Origin: Obelidium mucronatum
Taxonomy: Eukaryota; Chytridiomycota; Chytridiomycetes; Chytridiales; Chytriomycetaceae
Length of the DNA stretch: 64,000 nt
Assembly (NCBI GenBank): GCA_025765595.1
Contig: JAIVFH010000115.1
Location: 36,407-100,406 of the forward strand
Direction: 5' to 3'
This document shows positions 36,513-46,909 of this stretch, piece by piece. The first letter of the stretch is position 1; the number at the start of each line of letters is the position of its first letter. The notes below the pieces were generated by a model. The model saw only the letters and a list, made by a program, of their open reading frames with translations, was not told the origin of the DNA and ran no database searches. The position numbers and the translations under genes are program-made.

Positions 36513-36743
36513 ACTTCCGTCCTACATGCCATTTTGTATACGTACCCCTTGCTCCCACCCTTATTTTTTTTTTGCGGTCTCCAGAGAAAAGATTTTTGAA
36601 AGGAAGCCATATGCTTGTTTATTTTGCATTAGTATTGTTAATCCGTGCAGTGTTTTTTTTTTCCGAATAAACCCGCATGATGTTGGTACTATGTTCCATT
36701 TTGGATTTCGAATCAAGACTCAACTCAAAAAAAAAAAAGAGCA

Positions 36744-37526
36744 ATGTCTTTTGACCCACCGAATGGAAAAGCCCTCAATGCTCTCCGCCGCATGAAAGGC
36801 CAAGCTTCATATGATGCCGAGTCAGTCTACGCCGTCTTGGACAAGGGCCTCGTTGCCCACGTTGGTTTCACGATCCCATCCTCACTCGAAGGCAGCGAGT
36901 ACTTGGAAGACTGGCCGTGCGTCATCCCAATGGTCTACGGACGCATTGGAAACAGCATCTACCTGCACGGATACGTTTCCGGCCGCTTGATGAAAGCTCT
37001 GGCTGGAACCGGAGGTGACGAAGTGGGGCTTACGAAAGCGGCTATTACTGTGACGCTGTTGGATGGGTTGGTGATTGCTTGTTCGCCGTTCAATCATTCC
37101 ATGAATTATCGCTCTGTTTGTGTTTTTGGGTATCCGGTGCTTGTGTCGGATCAGGAGGAGAAGGAGGTGGCGTTGCGGGCAATCACGGATCACGCGTTCA
37201 AGGCGGATCGATGGGGGACTAGTAGAACCACGAATAAGGTAATTTTGACGTCTTTCTTATTTATATGATAGTACTTGCTTATTAATTGCGCTGTTTCCAG
37301 ATAGAGTATCAAACCACCAAAGTGATTCGAGTTGATATAGAAACTGCTAGTGTCAAGAGGCGATCGGGGCCAGTCAATGACGATGATGCAGATAAAGGGA
37401 AACGAAGCTCATTTCGCTGGAGTGTTACCTATAGTGACGAAATTCGGAGCTGTTGAACCATCAGAATACAATGTTGCTCCCATTCCTGATTACATCAAGA
37501 AAATGGAAGGCAACGACGCCCAATAA
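36744..37526 (+). CDS. FMN-binding split-barrel protein (pyridoxamine 5'-phosphate oxidase-like)
   Basis: About 245 residues matching the flavin-nucleotide-binding (Pyridox_ox_2) family: YDAESVYAVLDKGLVAHVGF, PCVIPMVYGRIGNSIYLHGY, GRLMKAL, GLVIACSPFNHSMNYRSVCVFG, and a C-terminal WAGV/FAGVLPI-type block. One intron (from 37240, GTAATT, to TTCCAG near 37301) joins TNK to IEYQTTKVIRVDIETASVK. After DDDAD the frame must shift by one at the AAA run 37394-37396 to reach HFAGVLPIVTKFGAVEPSE and stop at 37526; the family ends in this pattern, so an extra A is likely. Substrate is not known for most members. It converges with the FAD oxidoreductase, 23 bp apart. Confidence 0.75.
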
Positions 37527-37549
37527 AATTGAAAAAAAATAAGGGGGTA

Positions 37550-38961
37550 TCATTTGTTTGTTGGATCATTCTTTGGCATTCTGGTGGAACTTGGAAGAAA
37601 GCAGGAAGGAAAGTTCCCACTCGGTTTTAAACCCAACATCATTTCGGCGACACTTTTACCTGAAAGGAAGCAACGCGCCATTCCGTGACCACAAAACCCA
37701 GCAATAATAATTCCCCCTTTACGAAATCGTGGATTCCCTCCAATGGACCGACATAGGGGAACTTATCTTCCGTCCAACCCATAATCCCTGCCCATTCGTG
37801 TTCAATAGCAAACTCAGAATCGCGTCCAAACCCCTCGAAATGTGTCGGTAAATAATTCCGCAAAGCTTCAGATACTGTACTATTCAAAGAATCGTCTCTA
37901 TCACAACCAACATCCATGTTTTCACTCAGGTATCGCATACCTCCCAGCACAACACGGCCATCCCCACGACCGCTTGCGTATTCATACCCTTCATTCATCA
38001 TTAACGCGAATTCCCCATTCTTCCATTTGAGATTCGATGGAACCGGGGCCGTGCAAACAAGTTGATTCCGAATTGGAGTGATTTGGATACTCGGCAAAAT
38101 CGCAGACGTCCAAGCATTGGTTGCATATACAATCTGTGACGTGGCGGTAAACAGTCCCAAAGAAGTCTCCAATGTGAATGCAGCGGAGGATGGCAAAGAT
38201 GGATCCTCTGAATTCCTTCGATGCACTGCTGTAACATGACAATCAGGAAAGAAGGACACGTTTCCCATAGATATCGCCTTTTGTGCAATCGCTAGTGTAA
38301 GATTTGCAGGATGCACGCGCCAGTGTTTGTACATGATCCCGCCGGCCTTGAAATGCGTTGATTCTTTGATACCAGTGCATTCGGCGACTTTTTCTGATTC
38401 AATGAATTCAGGGACCAGATCGTTTTTGTCCAGATAAGGAGCCCAGGATTCAGCGTCGCGGATAGCCTGTTCACGCTCGTCCTCAGATGCAAGGCTGGTG
38501 ATGCTTCCGACTTCGAACGCGTGGAATAGCGGGTCTGGCGTGCCGCCCTCTGCCACGTACGCGTCGCAGAAGTGTTTCAGCGCGACGGCGTTGTCGATGC
38601 CGAAGCGGCGAAGCTTCAGCGTCTCTTCTTCGACCAGCGCCCGCGCGCCCGGACCCGCAGCCTCGACGCCCAAGGCGGCGGCGACGCGCGCGGCGAGTTG
38701 TTCGAAGCTGCCAGCGAGGCGCGGCGCAACCAAGCCGCCGTTGCGGCCGGAGGCGCCGCCGGCGATGCCGCGCGCGTCGAGGACGGCGACGCGCGTTGCT
38801 GGCGAGAGCGCCGCCACGTGGAACGCCGTCGCCCAGCCAGAGAGGCCGCCGCCGACGATGGCGACGGCGAAAGTTTTAGCGGAAGAAGCGGCGACGCGGT
38901 CGGCGGGCAGCTTGTGCAGCCAGTAGGACGGAAGCGGGTTCTCTGCCAAGTCGGGACTCAT
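37550..38961 (-). CDS. FAD-dependent amine/amino-acid oxidoreductase (DAO family)
   Basis: The Rossmann FAD-binding motif is FAVAIVGGGLSGWATAFHVA, followed by GIAGGASGRNGGLVAP, typical of DAO/TAUT-type oxidoreductases. Other landmarks are THFKAGGIMYKHWRVHPANL, IVYATNAWTSAILPSI, VVLGGMRYLSE and HEWAGIMGWTEDKFPYVGP. Start at 38961 (MSPDLAENPLPSYW). The continuous frame ends at 37639, but the conserved end (LLGFCGHGMARCFLSG) is in another frame reached by adding one base at the AAAA run 37693-37696, which extends the protein to a stop at 37550. I therefore take the longer model. The first ~450 bp is GC-rich. Intronless. It is divergent from the zinc-finger gene with 86 bp between start codons. 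Confidence 0.82.
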
Positions 38962-39047
38962 TGGAGAAATCAAAACAAACAAAAACATCCCAAAATCTGA
39001 CAATCTTTAGTTCTCCTGCCAAACCCACACTGCTACTACACACGCAA

Positions 39048-40095
39048 ATGTCGCAGAATAACCGCGATCGCCGTCTTGATATTCTTCGACTCTTTATGAT
39101 GCATGATGCTATGGCTGACGCCGCTGGCGAGTGCGAAAACATTGAACATGTCAAAACAGAATCCAACTGCGGAGATCTCAGCGACAGAAGCACCAACGAT
39201 GAAGATATCATCGACGACGACGATGATGATGACGCGACGGTTTCTTTTTCTGGGAGAGAAGAAGGCGAAGAGACAGATGATGAACAAGACATATCTCAAG
39301 ACGAGTCGGATTCAGTCAAACTTGTTCCAACAAACACCTTGGTTGAGTCTACCCAACAGCAGCAACATCAGTGCCATCTATGCCCGAAAAACTTCCCAAA
39401 ACTTCACGTACGTCTTCTACTTTTGTTGTTTTCCTTTTTCCACATTATTAGAGGAAAAGTTTTTTCAACCCTCACTTAAACTCAACCAAATAAATCAACC
39501 TAAAAAGTGCCTCACGCGCCACCTCAAACGCCACGAAACCCCCCCGCTCCCGCCAAAAACCCACGAATGCAGCCACTGCCACAAACCCTTCGCCAGCGCC
39601 GGGAACCTCAAAAAACACATGCTCACACACACGGGAGAACGCCCTTTCGCATGCGCATACTGTCCTTCCTCCTTCAACCAGAAAATCCACGCCAAAATCC
39701 ACGAACGGATGCATACGGGCGAGAAACCATATGTTTGCTTGATGGATGGATGTCTTCGAGCGTTTGCGGACCCGAAATCTGTCATTTGGCATCGTCGGAT
39801 GCATACGGGTGAAAGACCTTATACGTGCACGGTTTGTTCTAGAACGTTTCGATGTAAACGGGGCATGTTTAAGCATATGCGCATTCATACGGGGGAGAAA
39901 CCGTACACATGCAATGTTTGTGGGTTGGCGTTTTCGCAGAATGGGAATATGAAGACTCATCAAAAGAATATTCATGGAATCGGTAAATTGGTTACTGAAG
40001 TGGTTCACAAAGTGGTGGCAGCGCATGCTGTTATTGTTGACGACTTGAAAGTTGGTGTTGGTTTGGGTGGGTTATGTGGGTCTCATGTTCAGTAA
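39048..40095 (+). CDS. C2H2 zinc-finger transcription factor
   Basis: Starts MSQNNRDRRLDILRL. An acidic region (a run of Asp at 39205-39240, then EEGEETDDEQD) is followed by five C2H2 fingers. The first, CHLCPKNFPKLH, is interrupted by an intron (from 39408 to about 39506) and completed as CLTRHLKRH. The next are CSHCHKPF...KKHMLTH, CAYCPSSF...KIHERMH, CLMDGCLRAF...IWHRRMH (C-x4-C type), CTVCSRTF...KHMRIH, and CNVCGLAF...KTHQKNIH, joined by TGERPF/TGEKPY linkers. Sequence-specific DNA binding is expected; targets are not inferable. Confidence 0.88.
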
Positions 40096-40799
40096 TACAA
40101 AAACAATGTTATAGAAAGAAATAGCGTCTTTTTTGCATATTTTTAGAAAATTCTTACAGAGTGTAAATGTTTCATCAGTTTAAAATCAAAGAAGGGGAAG
40201 GGCTTCTCAATCTTTCAACAGACAACAAATGTAAACATAACATTTTCTCGAAAGAAATCATTATTAAGTGTTGCTGTACGTTGTCTTCAATGAAAGAGAG
40301 AAAAAAAAAGGGGGCGTTGCATATCATCATCACAACAAATCACAGTCCACCCCCAACAAACAACCATTACAAGAAAACATCAATCGGAATTAATTGTTTG
40401 TGTAAGTGTTGCTGCGGGTTGTTTTCAATGAGGGGGAAACTGAGAGATGCCTTCAGAAAAGGTCAACACCACCTACCCCTCCCACCACACATCCAAGCAA
40501 CATACAGACAACATTAAAATCTCAAATAGATATTGAAGGTTGCTGTTAGTTGTCTTTGGCTCGATCTGATGTGGGCTGGTGTTCTGAAGAGGGGATTTGG
40601 TCTCTTATTTATAGTTTTTTCAAGATTGCTTTGCCACAACTGCGCACAGATTTGCGGACTTCAGATTTTCACACGCACCCTAAACTTGACAATCTCATTG
40701 CCTTATCTAACAACATCCCAACAATATCTTCAACATAGAAAACCATAGATCAACTTATTTATTTCATCTGGGCATCATGAGATACATCCACTATATAAT
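40096..40799. other. Intergenic region with degenerate repeats
   Basis: 704 bp without a supportable gene. A motif resembling GTTGCTGTACGTTGTCTTCAAT recurs at about 40270, 40407 and 40545 in diverged form, with A/C-rich filler between. Short open frames here lack conserved content. Confidence 0.5.
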
Positions 40800-41358
40800 T
40801 CATTTCGACTCAACGACTTTTCCTGAGTGCGGCTCTTGCTGCGGCTTCGGAGACGGAGGCGGCGGCGGTGCCTGAATCGGTTCAGAATACTCTGGAGCAG
40901 CAGGCATATACGTTGGCAAGTTCGCCTCCTCCCCACGATGCTGCATTTCCACATCCCGATTATCTCTTCTTCCATCCGTAGTATACGGAACGCCCCTATA
41001 GTACCCATAATCGTAATCCGCGACATCTCCTTGATTTGCTGCAGCCCGCCTCTTTCGCAGATACGAGGAAATGAAAACCAGACACAACAGTGTCAAGAAC
41101 AGTGCAACCACCAGGTCTGAATACGCAGATCCTCCCCACACGCTTCCTTTAGACTCTGCATTTGGATCCGTTGGGTACAATGCGGGCACCGACGTTCCTC
41201 CACAAGTTTTCAAACTGACGGATGTATCGCGGATACAGGCTGGTTGGTATGGCCAGTCTGGGGGGATACAGAGTTGTGTTTTATCGAGTTGGCATTTGCG
41301 GGTTGCTCGCCACTCTGGTGTTCGCGATGAGCTTGAGAATACGGATGGTGGGAGTGGG
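40800..41358 (-). pseudogene. LRR membrane protein, 3' part only (fragment B)
   Basis: Starts abruptly in the homologous block PLPPSVFSSSSRTPEW, then KCQLDKTQLCIPPDWPYQPACIR, a membrane helix (LVVALFLTLLCLVFISSYL) and a tail with EEANLPTYMPAAPEY. The anchor, Cys and LRR exons that precede these in the family are missing upstream. Instead the sequence at 41359 becomes part of fragment C on the other strand. The missing 5' exons match the orphan 5' exons of fragment E exactly at the codon level. Confidence 0.8.
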
Positions 41359-42531
41359 CTCCTTCTCCTCGCAGACGATCCTCGCCCTTGCTTCCGCCTT
41401 TGGTTTTCCTGCAACTACATCGTATTGTAATCAAAAGGTTGGTTATCTCCAAATCTATCGCTTCTTTGATTGTTATTGGCAGCTCACAAGCCCAATCCAC
41501 AGACAACAATCAACAATCCAAACGACCCTACTTCGTTTATATCGGCGCAATTCTGCAATATGGACTTTGTATTTAGGCTAACTGTCCAAAATCCGCCTTC
41601 GCCGCTGTCCCAAGTGCCAGAATCAATTGCATCACTCACAAGTCTCGAAATTGCTCGCTTCCACAACGCCTTTTATGGACCAAAAGCTTTTGATCCGCTC
41701 CTCTCGTCTTTCCAAAATGCAAAGTTTTTTAAAGCGTTGAATGTTACTGGTTCTCCAGATCCAAAGATTTCAAAAGACCCTTCACGAGTGTTGAGTGGAT
41801 CCATCCCGGCTATTCCCCCAGTTCTTGCTGCAAGTACTTATTTTACGAGAATGGGCCTTTCGAATAACAACTTCTCCGGGATGCTTCCTGGGAACTATGG
41901 AGATGCACTATTGCAACTGTGAGGGGGTTTTCCGATTGTGTTTTTTTTCTCGTGTGAAGTTTGACCATCCAACTTTGTTGTCAGGAATGTCTCAAACAAT
42001 CCTCTTTTGACGGGTCCGCTGCCGCGCTCCATTGTCTCTGAAGCGGCGCGACCAGAGTGGATTGTCAACACAAAATCATGCCAGCTTGAAGGCACGCAAC
42101 TTTGTCTTCCTAGCACATGGTCACGTCAACCTAGCTGCATTCGAAACCTGGCAGTAGGCTTGCCTTCTTGTACGGGGAATATAACGATGCCAATTGATCC
42201 ATACGCGCCATTAAAACTTTCAAGCATCAATCCATTTTATTCCAATGATATCACAAATAGCTTGACGTTGCAGCTTATTTTGGCGGGTGTGATTCTAGTT
42301 ATTGTGTTCCTCATGGGGGTCTTGATTTCGACCTGCATTAAGCAGCGTAAGGCTGGTGTTGTGAAGGAGGGCGGTGGGAATGTTTATGAAGTACCTGTTG
42401 CGTATGCGGCTCAACCTGGTTACCAATCTACCTATCAGGAATCACCAAGTTATCAACAGCCTCAACAATATTACCCACCTCCTGGACCACCGCCTTCCAC
42501 ATATGCGCAATCGCAGGAAACTAAATCTTGA
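41359..42531 (+). pseudogene. LRR membrane protein lacking its first exon (fragment C)
   Basis: Begins with 16 bases of pyrimidine-rich intron end (CTCCTTCTCCTCGCAG) followed by exon 2 at 41375 (TILALASAFGF). Introns 41438-41512 and from 41919 fit the family pattern. Exon 3 has TINNPNDPTSFISAQFCN, ARFHNAFYGPKAFDPLL, SGSIPAIPPVL and LSNNNFSGMLPGN. The last exon has PLLTGPLPRSI, GTQLCLPSTWSRQPSCIR, a membrane helix and a Pro/Tyr-rich tail (YYPPPGPPPSTYA). The N-terminal anchor exon is absent upstream; fragment F, 3.8 kb away on the other strand, is such an exon. Confidence 0.8.
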
Positions 42532-42618
42532 AGTTTCAACGGCTTATAGAATATACTGAAGTGTTTACATAAATTGAATAGCGCTATAAGTTTTGAACCC
42601 TCAAAAAACACATTACAT

Positions 42619-44068
42619 ATGCAGCAACCGTCCACCAGCACGCAACCGACAACAAGAACCAAAGTAGCGCAGTTCGCAAGGAGTCGAACAGGGCAATGGA
42701 TTATACTTGGCCTCTGTATCGGCGGCTTCATTGGGGTTATCTATGCCTCAAACAGCTACTTTTATGGCCATGAGCGATTTGCAGATCTGACTGGATGCTA
42801 TGATTCAAGCGGAAATGCGTACATCATTCTTGTACGGGGGCAGGATGTTGACTCGCAGGGGGATCAGTGCAAGGTAAGACTTTGCACAGTTGCTGGCTTG
42901 CTAATATACAGTTCAACCTCTCTTTCCCAATAATACTTAGGCAATTCAAGATCTCGCAAAGTCATTCGGATTCGTTTCGGGGCCGACTTGCTCTGAAAAG
43001 GTGAGTTGTCCTATATTTAGGCGCCACCAAATGAGTCATGACCAAAAAACATTCCAACAGACCACCATCACGAACCCGAATGATCCTTCTTCCTTCATCA
43101 CCGCTCAGTTTTGTGATGTCAATTCCGTCTACAGCATTACTGTCCAAAACCCACCAACAACTCTTGCACAAGTTCCAACATCGTTTGGAAAGTTGATCAA
43201 CCTGGAATCAGCACGTTTCCAAAACGCATTTTATGGATCCGAAGTTGTATCTTCTCTATTCGCGTTGTTGCAAGTGCCGCGGTACTTTAAGGTCTTGAAT
43301 CTTTCTGGATCGGAATCGAATGCAATGGATTCCAAAAAAGTTTTGAATGGAACGATTCCTGCGCTGCCGCCCATGTTGACTAAATTGAATTCGTTTTTCC
43401 GTGGATTGGGGCTATCGAATAATAACTTGACTGGCGGGATTCCAGAGAATATGGCGGACTCGTTGCGTCAATTGTAAGAAGCCCCACTCGTTGCCGTAGC
43501 AAACTATTTCTAATGCTGACATGTGGTGTGCTTGCTGTTTTACAGTAATGTCTCAAACAACCCGCGTTTGACTGGCCCGCTTCCGACATCAGTCTTTGAA
43601 AGCTCCACCAAGAAACCAGATTGGTCCGTAACTCGCCAATGCCAACTCGACAAGACGCAGCTTTGCATTCCACCCTCATGGACACACCAGCCGGCGTGCA
43701 TACGTGATTCAGCCGTTGGTTTGAAAGTGTGTGGTGGAGACAGTATTCTTCCAATCAACCCCACAGACCCGGATCCAAGCAATACGCCGTTGCTCTTTGG
43801 TGGAAGCTCGTATCAGCAGTTGTTGTTCGGGTTGTTTGTCATGACACTTGGGGTCTTTTCGTGTGTGTATTGCATGACAAGGAGGCCAAGAAATTCGGCG
43901 GAGAGGGATTCCGGGAATAATAACAGTGATGTTGAGTTGGAGTATCGGAGGAGCGAGAGGGTAGAAGGGATGGATGCCAACTTACCAACGTATTTTCCGC
44001 CGACACCTGGATATCTGGAGTCGCAGAGCCAAGAGGGAAAGAAGACGCAAGATCAAGGCAATAAATAA
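42619..44068 (+). CDS. LRR single-pass membrane protein, family member D (intact)
   Basis: The complete reference member in this cluster, in five exons. Exon 1: MQQPSTSTQPTT, helix TGQWIILGLCIGGFIGVIYA, then LTGCYDSSGNAYIIL and DVDSQGDQCK. Exon 2: AIQDLAKSFGFVSGPTC. Exon 3: TTITNPNDPSSFITAQFCDV, ARFQNAFYGSEV and the LRR-type LSNNNLTGGIPENM. Last exon: NVSNNPRLTGPLPTSV, KCQ/QCQLDKTQLCIPPSWTHQPACIR, helix LLFGLFVMTLGVFSCVYC and a tail with DANLPTYFPPTPGY. Ectodomain carries about 10 Cys in conserved places plus Asn-X-Ser/Thr sites, consistent with an extracellular position. LP-x-Y in the tail could bind WW domains (inference). Function unknown. Confidence 0.8.
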
Positions 44069-44141
44069 ATCACACGAGAAAGCATATAGTATCTTTTTAG
44101 CTTCCAGGAGGCTTGTAATAAATCAATTTAAAAAAAAAGTA

Positions 44142-45145
44142 ATGTCGTCAAATGCAACCAGCCCACCAGTTTCCGCCAGAGAACGATTTCGACAAGCAAT
44201 GCAAGGCCGACCTGCTCAATTCTTTTGGATATTGGTGATTACAGGTGTCATTGGTACGGCAACGTACTTTGCCGTCATGGGCGAACACGATGGTTATTTG
44301 TCGTCAAGTCTGGATGGCTGCTATGACAAGGCTGGAAACATTTACACTCTCCTTAAAAGCGATCAGGCGGTAGATTCACAGGGGAGCCAGTGTAAGGTGA
44401 GCAGTACCAGGTTGGAAATCGGATGTCAGTTTGGAAATTGATCCCGCTTGAACTGTAGGCCGTCCTGAGCTTAGCATCAGCTTTTGGATTCAATCCTCCA
44501 TCGAGCTGCTCGCCAATTGTATGTAAAGGCAGTGTAGAGTTGCCCCCGTTGCTAACAAAGGATTCAACAGACAACGATTACAAACCCGTCAGATTCGACC
44601 TCATTCATCACTGCAAAGTTCTGCAACACAAATACAGTCTATAGTATCGTCGTGGATAACCCACCGACACCTCTTGCGCAAGTTCCGTCGTCTTTTGCCG
44701 ATCTGATCAACTTGGCAGTGGCTGGGTTCCATAATGCGTTTTACGGATCTCAGATCCTGTCTCCATTGTTTACAACGATTCAAGCTCCTCGATATTTTCA
44801 AGTCTTGTGAGTTATTGTTGTATGATTTGTTTTGGTGCTGCTACTGGGTGTACTAAAACTTACACAAGAAATATGACTGGATCTGCAACACTCGCAACTG
44901 ATCCTAGACGGGTTTTGAATGGAACTATTCCCGAATTACCTCCCATTTTTGCGAAAGCAACTGGATTCTATGCGATGGGATTCTCAAACAATAACCTGAC
45001 TGGATCACTGCCAGCCAATATGGGCGACTCTCTGCTACATTTGTGAGTGTACCCACTGAATTTTAGCTTTTTTCTTTTTAATTGTTTCAATTCATTGACT
45101 TTTCCTCCGAAATAGAAACGTATCGAATAATCCACTCTTATCCGG
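44142..45145 (+). pseudogene. LRR membrane protein lacking its last exon (fragment E)
   Basis: Exon 1 MSSNATSPPVSARERF with helix FFWILVITGVIGTATYFAV, LDGCYDKAGNIYTLL and SQGSQCK. Exon 2 AVLSLASAFGFNPPSSC. Exon 3 begins near 44572 (TTITNPSDSTSFITAKFC) with NAFYGSQILSPLF. Exon 4 has LNGTIPELPPIF and FSNNNLTGSLPANM. The last exon begins NVSNNPLLSG at 45116 and stops at the junction 45145, where a chance TGA follows. Everything after (W/C block, second helix, tail) is missing and is found as fragment B. Confidence 0.8.
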
Positions 45146-45221
45146 TTGAGTGGTACAGATAATCTAAAGACTCCAGCCTTGATTCAGACATGGCGTGGTC
45201 TTTTCCGTCTCCTGTACATAC

Positions 45222-45428
45222 CTTGCACTGATCACTTGACGAATCAACATCTTGTCCCTCTCGGATTGTGACGTAGACTTGGCCTTTCGGATCAAAACAA
45301 CCATTCACATTAGATGGCTGATTGAAGCGACCCGTTGCCAGATACACAGCTATTCCAATCCATGCGCCAGTAAAAACGATAAAAAGTGCATAGAATGCCA
45401 GAGATCCTCTTGCTATTCTGATCGACAT
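45222..45428 (-). pseudogene. LRR membrane protein, first exon only (fragment F)
   Basis: MSIRIARGSLAFYALF, helix ALFIVFTGAWIGIAVYLA, NVNGCFDPKGQVYVTI, DVDSSSDQCK, ending at a good donor (GTATGTAC). About 75 nt of intron follow and then sequence switches at 45146 to fragment E on the opposite strand. It matches exon 1 of family member D and is the missing first exon of fragment C. Confidence 0.8.
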
Positions 45429-45477
45429 GTTTGTTTTTTTGGATGTAATTTTTCACCACTCAAAAACTCAGCCTCTA

Positions 45478-46041
45478 TTAGAACCCCATAGAGCCTGTAT
45501 ACAGATTCGAAAACTCAAACGACCCCCTCTCAATCTCAAAATGAGATAGCTCGGGTGGAACAGGATCCAACCTATTCCCATACAAATTCAAAACATTCAG
45601 TCTCATCCCTTCTTCCTCCATCTTCAAATAAATTGAAAGAGGGATTTCTCCTTCAAGATTGTTATTGCTCAAGTCCCTCTCCTGAATATAATCCAACTCT
45701 CCCAGTGATTCGGGGATCTCGCCACACAGATTATTGTTTGAGAGATTAAGCTCATTGAGGCAACCAAGAGTTCCCAACTTGTGTGGGATGGGAATCAAAA
45801 GACCTCCAAGTTTATTCGAGTTCAGATAAAGATATTGAAGGCGTCTTAAACGATTTATTTGTTCTGGTATTCCGTTTGAGAGGTTATTGGCCACAAGATT
45901 CAAGTGCTCCAATTCGACGAGATTTGTAACGGGCGACAAACCGCCAGTCAAGTTAAACGTGGGGATATTGATTCGAGTTAGATTGACGAGATTTGACAGA
46001 GCCGGAGGCAACGGAGTGGGCTTTGGCAGTGAAACACTCTG
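45478..46041 (-). pseudogene. F-box/LRR gene copy 1, 3' part, split by retrotransposon
   Basis: Plant-type leucine-rich repeats: LVNLTRINIPTFNLTGG, LEHLNLVANNLSNGIPEQ, LQYLYLNSNKLGG, LNELNLSNNNLCGEIPES, ERDLSNNNLEGEIPLS, NVLNLYGNRLD, stop near 45478. At 46041 the frame runs into the 5' LTR of the chromovirus; the frame continues on the far side of the element at 52582. No membrane segment. The 5' half is described at 52582-52874. Confidence 0.75.
46037..46041. repeat. Target-site duplication, left copy
   Basis: CTCTG immediately before the 5' LTR (TGTCG...). The identical pentamer follows the 3' LTR at 52582-52586. Confidence 0.95.
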
Positions 46042-46257
46042 TGTCGTATCCCTCATTACCTCCCTCATTACTAACACTATCTAAGCCCCTATTTATTCCC
46101 ACTTATTCTCTATCTCACATTATATTATCTGCCTTATCTATCTGTCTGTTATACTTATTTGATTTATTTGTGTGTAAGAATAATAAATTCCCAAAGTTCC
46201 AAAGGACGTCATCGTTCACTCCCCTCACTCCTCCTCCATACAATAACAGACACCCCA
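46042..46257 (+). repeat. 5' LTR (216 bp)
   Basis: Begins TGTCGTATCC and ends CAGACACCCCA. AT-rich centre with AATAATAAATTC near 46180, a possible polyadenylation region. Confidence 0.95.
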
Positions 46258-46302
46258 TTTTTTCCTTTGAGTACTTTATACCACACAATACCTCTCACAC
46301 AC

Positions 46303-46668
46303 TGCGGGTTGACAGTCGCTACATGGCACTACAACTTTAAGCACAAACTCACCTGCGGGTCGGTGGCTGCTAATTGGCACCCCAACTTAAAGCACAACAC
46401 ACAATCGCGGGTTGGCGGTCGCTAAATGGCACCCCAATTTAACGCACAACACACAATCGCGGGTTGGCGGTCGCTAAATGGCACCCCAATTTAACGCACA
46501 ACACACAATCGCGGGTTGGCGGTCGCTAAATGGCACCCCAATTTAACGCACAACACACAATCGCGGGTTGGCGGTCGCTAAATGGCACCCCAATTTAACG
46601 CACAACACACACCACTGCGGGTTGACGGTCGCTAACGGGCACCTCAATTTAACGCAAAACACAATACA
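46303..46668. repeat. Minisatellite, seven units of about 52 bp
   Basis: Units begin GCGGGT at 46303, 46354, 46407, 46459, 46511, 46563 and 46617. Units 3 to 6 are nearly identical (GCGGGTTGGCGGTCGCTAAA...); the outer units have diverged. It lies in the untranslated leader of the element, between the 5' LTR and gag. Confidence 0.9.
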
Positions 46669-46909
46669 ATAGACTAAAACAACTCAAATACATAAAACCA
46701 CACTTATTAAAGTTTAGTAATACAATAACGACAACACACCAAAAGGTGGCGCCTGGGAGGCTCGCGACCCAAGCAAAGTCGAGACCCCAAAGAGGCACCT
46801 GAATTTTCTCGAAAAACTAAGCATCCAAGCATCCATATCCCACAAAATTCCCTATTTATTCAAGCCCGACAAAAAAAAATCAAAACAGAAAAGAAAAGAA
46901 GCACCAAAC

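Larger units (their letters stand above)
41359..45145. other. Inverted segment splitting two LRR genes
   Basis: Left junction 41358/41359 lies between an exon of fragment B and the intron end of fragment C. Right junction 45145/45146 lies between an exon of fragment E and intron 1 of fragment F. Reversing this block joins E to B in mid-codon (LLSG to PLPPSVF) and F's donor GTATGTAC to C's acceptor CTCGCAG, producing two complete family members flanking the intact member D, all on the minus strand. No repeats of useful length are visible at the junctions. Confidence 0.8.

Noticed and set aside
45146..45221. Short coding tail after SDQC in fragment F
   Set aside because: A good intron donor (GTATGTAC) begins there, and the family has an intron at this place.
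46303..46668. CRISPR-like array
   Set aside because: Units are contiguous 52-bp tandem repeats without unique spacers, inside a eukaryotic retroelement.
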